DNA of 64,000 nt from Dolomedes plantarius (taxonomy: Eukaryota; Arthropoda; Arachnida; Araneae; Dolomedidae): contig OU015501.1 of the NCBI GenBank assembly GCA_907164885.2, positions 24,251,591-24,315,590 of the forward strand, written 5' to 3'. Below the pieces are notes generated by a model, which had not been told where the DNA came from, did not search any database, and saw only the letters and a list, made by a program, of their open reading frames with translations. The translations under genes were made by a program, and so were the position numbers. Shown here piece by piece: positions 36,592 through 46,989 of this stretch. How positions within the stretch are numbered: the stretch's first letter is position 1; every line of letters begins with the position of its first letter.

Positions 36592-36826
36592 CTACCTCCT
36601 CCAATTCATTCAAGTCATACAAGTTTTCATCAAAATTTTTGCTTTCATCCTTCGACAGGCATTCAGAGTTCACCAATTTTTTATAAAACAACTGATCAGA
36701 CATCAGGTCAGTAAATTTTGGCAGCATTGAACTATACTGAGATGTCATTTCACTGATAAACTTTAGCTTAAAAACATTAATATGTGTGATTCCTTCACGT
36801 TTATTGTTCACGACCAGTCGTGTCAA
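36592..36826 (-). CDS. CNPPD1: Possible upstream first exon of CNPPD1
   Basis: An ATG at 36826 opens 78 codons that run into donor-like sequences GAGGAG|GTAGGT and GTAG|GTTAAC. Using the second donor with the acceptor at 31612 continues in the CNPPD1 frame. With the first donor this would be a 5' UTR exon, because the joined frame stops. The peptide (LMSDQLFYKKLVNSE, acidic end) resembles nothing I recognise. The 12-kb element begins only 58 bases upstream of the ATG. Confidence 0.35.
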
Positions 36827-37463
36827 AAACCACGAAGGCGCGTGAAAAGGACTTTTACGAATTTACAAATTATGTCGAAGCACGACGAGCGGCTTCCGTG
36901 CGTAACGGCTCTCTGAAATTTTCCCCAAAGAGCCATTACGAGAGCTCTTACGCTGTAGCAACCCTCGCATTCTTGGCAGAGTATTGGCAAACATAGTTGT
37001 TGTGGCAACCGTGTTGGCGTGGCTATTTTTTTTTTCCAATATATCGCCATTATGTGTTGTGTGCATTCATATAAAGAGTTTTTGGCGTCACTCAGTACTG
37101 CAGGCCTCGGATTGTTTTCAGTTTGATGAATTATTACGTTGAGCGTTTATTAAAATCGAATATTTTAAATTCGTTAAACTCATGATTGATAGAGAGAAAG
37201 GAATTGTATCTCGTATTGTTTTATAAACAATATAACAGTAACAGACGGCTGTGTAAAGTAAGAATGTCATTGCTATTCATTGTTTTTACTGTGGATTTTG
37301 AGATATTAGGTTACTGTTTTGCATATTCCACTAGAACGTAATAAAATTATGTATTTGTATGTAGTTTCTAACAGGTCTCCGAACGAGATTTTGGCGCCAA
37401 CTTTTCGCCAAATTGGCGATGGCCGTTGCGTATACTACATCTGTTCCTTTTAATGTTATCTAG

Positions 37464-37912
37464 AGTTTGAAAATTGTGCCTAAATTGAGTCTGCATCGCA
37501 TTTTTAATTGAGAAAACACAGCTCGTATTTTAATTTTGTCTAGTACATACGAGTTATTAGGCACATACAATTATAGATATAGAACGCATGATTTTAATAC
37601 ATATGTTGGGTGATGGTTTAATTGTAAATTTTTGCTGAATATCAGAACAGGTTTTATATTTAATTAACTCACGGTTTAACACTACAGGTATTACTTTTTC
37701 TATCCTTTGGGGTAATCAGTTTCTGTGGTTATTTTGAAAAGCACATCAAGTCTATTTCTTCAATTAATAGTTTACGTTTAACTATTTATATCTTTTATAA
37801 AGCTTTGTTAGTTATGCATAGTTTTTTATTATCAAGGTTTAATGGGAAGCAAAATGTGTTTCTGTACATTAAGCTTTACTTTTTTGTGATTTTATTTAAA
37901 TTAACATTATTC
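37464..37912. repeat. ~0.45-kb direct repeat, copy 1
   Basis: It shares long blocks (GGGTGATGGTTTAATTGTAA, GAAAAGCACATCAA, TATCTTTTATAAAGCTTTGT) in the same order with 38828-39278, with many point differences. It lies inside the 12-kb element and ends just before the nested mariner. No coding is visible. Confidence 0.8.
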
Positions 37913-37927
37913 ATTCTATCATACATA

Positions 37928-38559
37928 CAAGGTGTGACTGATCACAGAAATATTACGGTATTATATATTTGCAAAAAAGAACCTTATTTTCTTTCAAAGT
38001 ACTCCCCGCCGGATGTAATGCATACCTGATAAAGTTCCTACAAGTCTTAGAAACTTCTGGAATAGACCTCCTTCACTATAACTTTAAGTCCCCTGGTAAC
38101 AGCAGCTTGGTTATCTGAAGTGTTTGCAAATCTGTGTCCTTTCAGTGCCGATTTTACTCTTGGAAATTGGAAAAGTCTGGTCTGAAAGATCAGGCCAGTA
38201 TGGTGGGTGAGACAACTCATTAATCTCATGCTTGGCGATTAATCGTTTTACATTACACTGTGCATTATCAGGCAAAAGGTACCACTTGCATAATCCCACA
38301 GCAACGAAGTGTGGCCGCACACAATGAATATGTGCAAAGAGGTACTTGAAACATGACAGTAAAAATCAACATTAACTGTTTGTCCTGGTATGAATTCTTT
38401 GTGGATTAATCCCTGTGCGTTGATAAAGTTGTCTTAACCTTTGACTTTTGAATTTTGAAGACAAAGTGCAAAATTTATGTAAGACAGGGAAGAACGCAAT
38501 GTGCATGTGTCAGCATGTCAGGTTGTTTTTAATTTTCGAAAGGAGGGAGATTCACCTTG
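37928..38559 (-). mobile_element. mariner element, internally deleted
   Basis: The ends CAAGGTG and CACCTTG are flanked by TA on both sides. The minus strand keeps a damaged piece of mariner transposase (LIAKHEINELSHPPYWPDL), the segment holding the last catalytic acid in SPDLAP-type motifs, here altered to WPDLSD. At 632 bp, half a normal mariner, it lacks the N-terminal DNA-binding part. Confidence 0.75.
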
Positions 38560-38734
38560 TATACTGCTATTCTGACAATTTTTGCTAATAGTTTCTAATG
38601 TACGACATGAGTCATAATATTACAGCATTTTTGAAAGAAGATCTTAGTATTAATAGCCTTTTAAGTGCTACATAAATGGCGGCTTTAATTTTTCCTTCAA
38701 AATGTGTGGAGTTTCTTCACACAGAAATGTAAAG

Positions 38735-38782
38735 GGAAATAGATCACAGGTCACCCCTGTAACTGCATAGTCATCTCTATGA
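38735..38782. repeat. Short direct repeat, copy 1
   Basis: GATCACAGGTCACCCCTGTA with flanking AATGTAAAGGGAAATA is matched by GATCACAAGTCACTCCTGTA at 40316-40365. It is another sign of internal duplication in the 12-kb element. Confidence 0.6.
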
Positions 38783-38827
38783 AACAAGAGATCCATTAAT
38801 ATAAACATGAAACCATTCATTTTACTG

Positions 38828-39278
38828 TGGTTGAAGATTGCGCCTAAATTGAGTTTGCATCACATTATTAATTGAGAAAACTCAGCTTGTATTTTAATTT
38901 CGTCTACTACGTACATTATTGGGCACATACAATTATAGATATAGAGCACCTGATTTTATTACATATATTGGGTGATGGTTTAATTGTAAATTTTTGCTGA
39001 ATATCAGAGCAGATTTTATATTTAATTAACTCACGGTTTAACACTAAAGTTATTACTTTTTCTTTCCTTTTGGGTAATCAGTTTCTGTGGCTATTTTGAA
39101 AAGCACATCAATTCTATTTCTTCAATTAATACTGTAAGTTTAATTCGATTTATATCTTTTATAAAGCTTTGTTACTTAGTTGTATAGTGTTAGTTTTTAA
39201 TTATCAGGGTTTAATGGGAAGCTTAATGTATTTCTGTACAGTAAGCTTTACTGTAGTGATTTTATTTAAATGTAAACA
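38828..39278. repeat. ~0.45-kb direct repeat, copy 2
   Basis: Second copy of 37464-37912, about 1.36 kb away, or about 0.73 kb away once the mariner insertion is discounted. Confidence 0.8.
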
Positions 39279-40315
39279 ACATAGATGGCACTGTAAGCGC
39301 GAGAAACAACAGTGCACTGTTATTTACATTTTCTGTGTAAGCGCCATTTTTATCCTGTTTCAATGTTTTTAAGATGTAGATTTCTGTAACGTCTATTTAT
39401 GTATCTAATACATTTGAAATTTAGAAAGTTTTGTTTTTAATAATGCATTTTATGTATTTACCCTCAAACCCCTTATTTTTAATTTAATGTATTAAACCCT
39501 TTTTAACTTTTCATATAGATTTGCTCTTTCTCAAGATTACATGTAAGTAAAAAATTTCCGTTTATTGTTACAGTTTTGTATAGTCCTTGAAAGATTTTTC
39601 TGGTTACTGTCTTAAGTAATCAGTAAATAAATGTTTGCATGCATATAAATATACATTCAAATATCTGTAATAACATATGTGGTGTGTAAATGCTGGTTAA
39701 TTTATTAATTTGTAACAGAGAAAAAATGTGAAGCTTTATTTACCTTTTTTTTTTTCAAAAAGATTTGATAAAATTGTTGCGTTTGTTTTTATTCCTAAAT
39801 AATGTTTTGTAAGAAAATGACACATAGATATGATTTTAATATAAGCATGAAACATTCAATCATTTCATATGAATTCTGTTTGATGGTTCACTTGATGAAG
39901 AGTTTAGCTGTAATGCAATCTAATGACATTGGTCTTGTTTCAACCTTTCACGTTTGCAGGCTATACATTTGTGAAATAAGTAGTATAGGTAGAGGAAAAA
40001 ATGTATTATTAGCAAACAAGCTTCAGCCTTTGAAATTATACTTTTATAACTATTATTAATTAATGTTTTTATTATTTTCTGCAAACAGAAAATGGGAGAT
40101 GAATCTGTATATTTTGTACTTTATATTGCATGAAACAGAATGAATGCAAAGGGACAAGACATGCATGAGGTTCTGGAGAGAAATAGCCTTGGTATGCTGA
40201 ATGTTGGTGTTTTTTTTTTTTTTTCCCCCAGGTTGATATGCTTTCTAATATCCTTCAATTCAGAGTTGTAAGATATTTTTTCATTCTATTATATACATAT
40301 TTTGCTCTTCAGACA

Positions 40316-40365
40316 AATGTATAGGGAGATAAGATCACAAGTCACTCCTGTAACTGCACAGTCAT
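40316..40365. repeat. Short direct repeat, copy 2
   Basis: Partner of 38735-38782. Just downstream, TTTTGTGTATACTGTGTAGTG occurs at about 40369 and again at about 40559. The stretch 39280-41570 otherwise shows no gene; an exon-like block at about 40648-40900 with a GTAAGT donor is too weak to call. Confidence 0.5.
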
Positions 40366-41488
40366 CAATTTTGTGTATACTGTGTAGTGAATTATACTGA
40401 TATTTGTCACTTAGCATTTCTTTGATGTATTTAGTTATATACTTAGTTAATTATGATTATACTTTGACTGTTTTAATCATTCAAGGGTTAATTTCATGAT
40501 ATTAGTCTGAATTGTTTGAAAAATGAATGTTCTGGTAAATTTTTTTAGATAAGTTTAATTTTTGTGTATACTGTGTAGTGATTTGTACTGTTGATTGTTG
40601 TCTAGCTTTTCTTTCATAAGACTTGTGTTGCTAATTTTATCTATTAGGACAGAGTGGCTGTCTGTAGGGTCAGTAAGTGTAATGCCCGTTGGTCTAATTA
40701 AAAGATACCGGACCTGCCACTCCTTTATGATTTTGACGGAATGCGCTGTGGGCATGAAAGAAGTCCGGGGAAAATGTTGACATTCCATGGATGACCAAGG
40801 AAACGCCCGGGAAGCCTAGTGGACAAATATACATCACTTGCAGCAGATTTGGAGCAGAGGAAAGGCTACAATCAGGAGGTGAGATCTTTTAAGGTAAGTC
40901 CAGAGAGATTCTGTAGGAATTATTGTCTAGGCAGGTTATGAAGTTTCAAGGTTAATGCGAACGTAAATTAAATTCAAAGGTTCAGGGTTTTGAAAAATTT
41001 TGTTTAGAATTGTTTAATTTGATTTGGTCGAAATACTTAATTGAAGTGGACATAAGTATTTAACTGGGTATTAAACAATGTAACAAGATAGAAAAGAAGT
41101 TGGACAGCGGAAAAACACAATTCTTTTTTCGACGGGCTGGAGTTAAATGTATTGCATTTTAACATTTAAATTAAAGTACATTTTTAAATGTAAAATTTTT
41201 TTAAACTGCATACTTCAAAATTTAATTTTTAAATAAAAATTCAAATTTTTAAAATTTTTATTTACTGTCTTAATTTCAATATTTTTGCTCCAAATTGTTT
41301 TATACATTTACTGAAACGTATTACACAAGATTGTGCATGAACTTTTAGATTATATAATAATAAATTTTATAATTTTTTAATATTATTATTAGATATTAAT
41401 ATTAAATATTATGTAATTTTAGTAAATTTTATATTATTTTTAGTTAAAAAATAGGGAAATATCAGGGAGGCTCAGTCCACTTTGAACA

Positions 41489-41503
41489 CCCCCCCCCCCC
41501 CCC
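41489..41503. repeat. Poly-C tract
   Basis: A run of about 15 C in otherwise AT-rich sequence, followed by CTCGAAACTAAATCCTGG, a phrase typical of decayed hAT-like ends. Confidence 0.7.
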
Positions 41504-41570
41504 CTCGAAACTAAATCCTGGCTATGGCCCTACCTCCGCCACCGATTATAAAAGCAAAAACGTAGCGACC

Positions 41571-42148
41571 CAGGGCCCGCTGTAGGGGGCGGACGGATAA
41601 CCCAAACATTTGTCCAGGGCGGCATTTTCGCTGCAAGTGTTAGAAAAATATTGATATGTTAAATACCCAATTAATCGAAATTTATACATATCGATTTATT
41701 TTTTCTTTCGCTAAACATTTACAGTTCGTATTTATACTATTTATGTCTGAAGGCTAGAAATATTTTCAATCCTTAATTCTGAAGAAAACAACCATAAAAG
41801 CGTTGTGTTTAATTAAATAACCAAAAATACTATATCTATGTATGTATTATATATGTTTCACGGAAAAGCGGAAAATCTTGGCATTTATTTGGGGAGATCG
41901 ATTTCACAATATTTCATGATTCCAGGGTCATGGATGATTGGAGGGTGATTCTTTTTGTCTTTCTTTTTTGTTTTATAGTTTTTAATGACCTTTTTTTCTC
42001 TGTTATGCTATTTCTTGTTTGCAAGAACTATTCAAGTTTCGTAGGTTTGTATCTGATCGAAAATTCATCTCTTTGAATGATAATTTTTTGAGAGGAGCAG
42101 CATTTTACATTTTTGTCTGGGGTGGCAAAACTGCTAGAGCGGGTTCTG
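41571..42148. mobile_element. Probable decayed hAT-type element
   Basis: The left CAGGGCCCGCTGTAGGGGGC and the right end (other strand) CAGAACCCGCTCTAG are loosely inverted. GTCCAGGGCGGCATTTT is echoed by the right-hand GTCTGGGGTGGC. AGCGAC flanks both ends, but not at an exact 8-base register, so the duplication is unproven. Confidence 0.45.
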
Positions 42149-43113
42149 AGCGACAATTTGATGTACACGTATGTACCCAAAATCTAACTATAAAAATCAA
42201 CAGTCATTAATTTTTGGATTATTTAAATTGCATGGGTGTTTGAGTCACAATCATATCTGGAATTTGTATAACAGTAATAAAACTAGTAAGTATTGCATGG
42301 TTGTAATCCCAACTTTTTAAAAATAAGGTTTTCCTGATAAGAACTTAAATAATAAGCTGAATATAGTTGAAAGACGAGCTTGGGGGGGGGGGGAGAGACT
42401 AATTTCATTCAAACATTAGTATGTACATCAATGGTCATGAAATTTTATTTTTAAGGTCATGAAAAGTCATGAAATTGACTTTCTCAAAAGTAGTAGACAC
42501 CCTGATTCATGAACAGTGTGAAATTGTCCACGTTGTTTTCTATATTTAGTGTTTTTAGAACTACACATTATATAATTTTTTTTGTAAAATCTTGACTGTT
42601 GCATAGTTTATTATTATTATTATTATTATTTTATACCATTCATCATGCTTAGAATTCCATTTCAGCACCCTTATCAGCCAGATAAATACTTGTTTAATGT
42701 TGCTGTGAAAATAAAATAGCTTCATTATTGGAAGTATTTTTCCGGCTATAAAAATTGTTCAGAACTTAAAACGGACGAACGGAAATTGCAAGAGCGAAAA
42801 TTTCTTAAAAACCGCACCAAGGATATTGGTTCAGCGGGGGTCTTACATTGATGGTTTTCTGGAAGAAAATAGAAATCGTTTACGTTTGACAAATGGGAAA
42901 AAATAACCGCTGCTAATTGGGAAAAATTTCGGAAATTGCTCTTTTGAAAAACGGGTCCTGTTAGCTAAATGTAATTAGAGGTCGCTTCAATCTAAAACTA
43001 CCGTGCCATTATCTAGTGACAACGGTAGGTGCTGCATAAGCCCGACAACATTTTTTTTTTTTAGCATTATTTAGTTTTACTACTTTCATATTTCCGTTGC
43101 GTTAGCATTTTTT

Positions 43114-45090
43114 CATGATGAATACAGATAGTTCCTCAGGATCAGTGGAAAGAATCCACTTACTAACTCGCAAGGATTTAAACAACATTTCAAGGCAATT
43201 TAAAATTGCGCATAGAGAAAAACTGCATGAGGAATGATGCAGTTAGTGTTGCATTGTGGGTGCAATCAATGGCAGAATTGGGGAATGACTCACCAGTAGC
43301 CTTTTTTAAGAAACAAGGTGATAAACATGAACATTTGGAAACACATGATTTCATGTTAATTATCATCACCAAATTTCAAAAGAAAATGCTCAAAAAATTT
43401 GGTGATGATAAAATATGCATTGATAGCACCCACGGAACAAATGCATACAATTTTATGCTCACAACTGTGCTAATAGTAGATGAGTTTTCGTCAGGCTGTC
43501 CAGTGTCATTTTGTTTTTCGAACAAAACGGACGAGACATCTATGGCAGTATTTCTTGAGTCTATAAAGAAGATGGTTGGTGTTATAAACACCAAGGTGTT
43601 CATGTCAGACGATGCTCCATCTTATTATAAAGCTTGGAAAAAGATAATGTTGCCAGCAGAACACCAGCTGTTATGTACATGGCATGTGGATAACAGTTGG
43701 CGTAGAAATTTAGGAAAAATCACAGGGAGGGAGAAAAGAATATTGGTATTGTCGTGGAGGAATGCAGAGATGACACCAGAATTGGCACATACACACACTT
43801 TACTTGAAAACAAAATATTGAACAAAACTATTTACATGAAGTTAAAGAATACATTTTTAAGGATTAAAAATTAACAGCGCGCGGATGGCACATGTCCTTT
43901 GTGTCTCTCCACTTATTACTCTCTCTAAACTAGACGTCGAGTTCTGGGCGGAGTTATTGTCAGATAAAAGTTGAGTTGAGGGTGTCCTGCTACAGTATAT
44001 AAAACTATGCACGTTTTAATGGAGGAGGCGAGTAAAGATTTTAACACCATGCAAGAAAGTTTTGTTCAGCAGCTTTCAGATGATGTTGATACTAAAGAAT
44101 TTAGTGAATACTATAAAAAAATTTATTTTAGTAGACCACAGTTGTGGGCTTTTTGCTACAGGCACTATCTTGGGATCAATACAAATATGTATTTAGAATC
44201 AATGCATAAAACAATAAAATACCATTACCTAGATGGTAAAAAAGTTAAACGTTTAGATAAAACTGTTAATACTTTATTAAAATTTTGCAGGGATAAAGTC
44301 TTCGAAAGACTAAACAAACTTGTTAAAAATGTACCCACTGGTAAAACTCAAGAAATTCTTGAAAGTCACCTCAAACGCAGCAATATTTCGGATGATCACA
44401 TAAATAAAATTGATGAGGATATGTGGGCCGTAAAGTCATCTCAAAGAGATGACTACTATATAGTAATGCATGAAAATAAAGCGTGCATGTCTAATTGCAA
44501 GCTAATGTGTGCAGAATGCAATATTTGCATCAATGAATTTACTTGCACATGTTTGGATAACCTTATAAAATATAATATTTGTAAGCATATCCATGCATGT
44601 GCAAGGATAAAATTGCTTGGAGCCAATAAGGAGGGGGGGGGAAATCTGAGGTTGAGGTAGAGGAAATGATGCTTATAGCATCATCCGATTGTGCTGCCAC
44701 ATCTTCGTCTAAAAATAACTTGTTAAAAGAAAAGTGGACAACTGTAAAAGAAATTATTGATGGGAAATTAATGTTAGGTGAGGATTTAAATGATGATGAG
44801 AGGCGATATTTAGAAAAAAATTTTGATAACTGCATTAAATATTTTTAAAAATTGGTGAGAAAACTTGTAGATTTGAGGAGACTGAGGAAGCCAGATCTGA
44901 ACCTCCAAATAAAAGAATTATTCCACAAGCACGTTTTTATAGCACAAAGAAGAAAAATGATTATAAAAATGTAACGCTGAGTAGGCCATCAGATGCTGAA
45001 AAACAGTCCTATTTGCAGTCTCTGATATCATCAAGTGGAGAGGCAACCGTTTTAAACTCTGGTGATGACCATACATATTTTAAACTTTAA
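43114..45090 (+). pseudogene. MULE transposase with SWIM zinc finger, broken
   Basis: The start near 43114 encodes an N-terminal part (LLTRKDLNNISRQFKI), then a frameshift near 43227 enters the catalytic domain: CIDSTHGTNAYNFML (first D), VFMSDDAPSYYKAW (second D), LLCTWHVDNSWRRNL, and, after a break, INTNMYLESMHKTIKYH (third acid, E). A SWIM-type finger follows (FTCTCLDNLIKYNICKHIHA). A poly-G run at 44633-44640 shifts the frame, and further shifts precede the natural-looking end at 45090. About 140 foreign-looking bases (43870-44005) interrupt the middle. All three acids remain, but the gene is dead. MULE enzymes cut and paste the element at its TIRs. Confidence 0.8.
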
Positions 45091-45543
45091 TTTTAATCAA
45101 ACAGAAATTTTTAAAATTTTGTCTAGGGTTATTTCCATGCATAACTTACCCTATGTTTAATAATTTTACTAACATAATAAATGTCATCTAAAAAATATTT
45201 GGCATTTCAGAACAATATCTTCTATGCTCTTTGTTTATTAAACACATCTATTGTTTTTAGCAACTTTTAATATTTGTTTTCTGTTTTATTTTAATGTATT
45301 ACAAATTAAATTGCCACATTGTGACTCACACTACAGGAATGGAAGTCATTATTTTGATATCAATTTGAACTAATAATTTTTCCTCATGTTTCCTCAAATT
45401 TCTGTTAATATAGTCTTATAACAGAGGGTCTGAAATTAAAAATGGTAAAAACTAAAAGTATCAAAAGTGCTTAAAAAATTTAATTTACATTATTATGTGT
45501 CATCAAATGAATTGTGACTCATACTACATTAAAAATATATACA

Positions 45544-45985
45544 ACTAGCATTATTGCCCAGGTAGATATATAGATATAAAATTTTTCATGCATTCCATCA
45601 AAAAAATACTGAGCTGCACCCCCGCTCTTCATGTTCATCTGGCCAGTTGTGTTTATTTGGGGAGCCAGGGCGAAAGGTCATTCCCAACCCTCTTCCTCCC
45701 GTGCATTGGAATTTGACCCCCCCCATCACCCCCCAAACCATCTCTCTTAACGCAGCTGGTTATGGGGAAGGGGCTCCACAGGTGGTCACGCACCTCTTAG
45801 AGGCACAAAAATCATTAAAAAAATAATTTAAAAAAAACTAATTGAGCCCCAAATTTTGTTTTTCCTGATTTAAGTTTCTCGGGTCCTAAACATTAACTGT
45901 GCCGAATTTGGTCCTTTGGGTGAAACAGTCTATGATTCTATAGCGGACAAACAAACAGACAAGCTCTTTTATATATATATAGATT
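45544..45985 (+). repeat. Decayed dispersed repeat, third copy
   Basis: It starts ACTAGCATTATTGCCCAGG and ends GCGGACAAACAAACAGACAA followed by (TA)n. It contains CCGAATTTGGTCCTTTGGG and a poly-C/CACCCC block. It belongs to the same start-motif class as 1661 and 23946. Confidence 0.5.
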
Positions 45986-46499
45986 AATATGCAAAAAATA
46001 AGAAATTAACACATTACATATTTTGAAAAATCAAAACTTGTAAAACTTAAGTAAAAGTGATGATCAAAATTAGGTTCTGGTAATTTTTTTTATATTTGTA
46101 TCAATATCGATCTCTGTAGCGTCATCTTTTATTGGCCATAGAAAAAACTTCCTTTACATTGCAAAACATTTTGCTTTCATTGAACAAGATGATGTTTCTT
46201 TGTTTATAATTTGTCCAGCAAAATATTTAATACTAATTTTTCCTTTAAATGGTACTAATACCCTATTGCCAACATTAAAAGTTTACAGAGTTATCCTCAA
46301 TTACCTCCTCTACTTCAACATTTCCATTAATCGGGTTAATTTTATAAAAAAAAAAATTTATTTAAAGAAATATTTGCTGTTTTGAGCTCATAAGATTTAA
46401 TTTTTTTAAGAAATGTAGTCTTGTTTCAGAAATTGAAAAAATTTCCTTTCCTGATGGGGAGCATAATTTATTCTTTTTTTTTTTTCAGTATCTACAGAG

Positions 46500-46989
46500 C
46501 TTGCTGCAATATAAAGCATGGATCTGGGCAGATAACTCTTTCAGAATGAGGGTCTATTTTTCTAGAAAGTGTGGCTTCTTTTACTCGCCTTTTCAAAATG
46601 ACTCTCATTCCATCTATTGGCATAAAAATGCCACTCCATATCACCCATATCATTACTATGCAAATAGAATATTTTCATTTAAAATACTGGCCTGTTCCAT
46701 CAGATTGATATATTAGTTTAGAAATTAATAGCTTTGTATAGTCAGCTTTTAATTTTTTATTTTTAATCATGGCATTATTAAATATAGCAACAGCGTATTT
46801 TTCATGTTGTAAATAATCTGAAACTACTACTATTGGCACAGGTTTGCAAATTTCTTTGAAATTAAAGTAAGTCATTGCAGTATAAATTGTGCAGGATTTC
46901 GAAACCCAATGAATATTGAATTTCATCTTGAGAAATAAAATTATAATTTTCTCTAAAATCTGTAATTTTTTGTTTTGTGATATTATCAA
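46500..46989 (-). pseudogene. Degenerate transposase-like frame (SDG..QF/YKN type)
   Basis: The minus strand encodes PIVVVSDYLQHEKYAVAIF, then LIYQSDGTGQYFKN, followed by stop-ridden sequence down to about 46500. I recall a group of arthropod and cnidarian proteins with VIVSDxLxHDKxAV followed by FSDGxxSQFKN, thought to be transposase-derived (possibly KDZ-like); the family name is uncertain. It lies inside the 12-kb element, opposite to the MULE gene. The stretches 45986-46500 and 46990-48830 show no other gene. Confidence 0.45.

Noticed and set aside
36823..37066. Two overlapping minus-strand frames of 67-75 codons
   Set aside because: They cross the boundary of the 12-kb element and its TSD, so they cannot be an old host exon. 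No recognisable domain.
40555..40900. Possible exon with GTAAGT donor
   Set aside because: There is a donor-like site, but no protein similarity, no matching acceptor partner, and it lies inside transposon-derived repeats.
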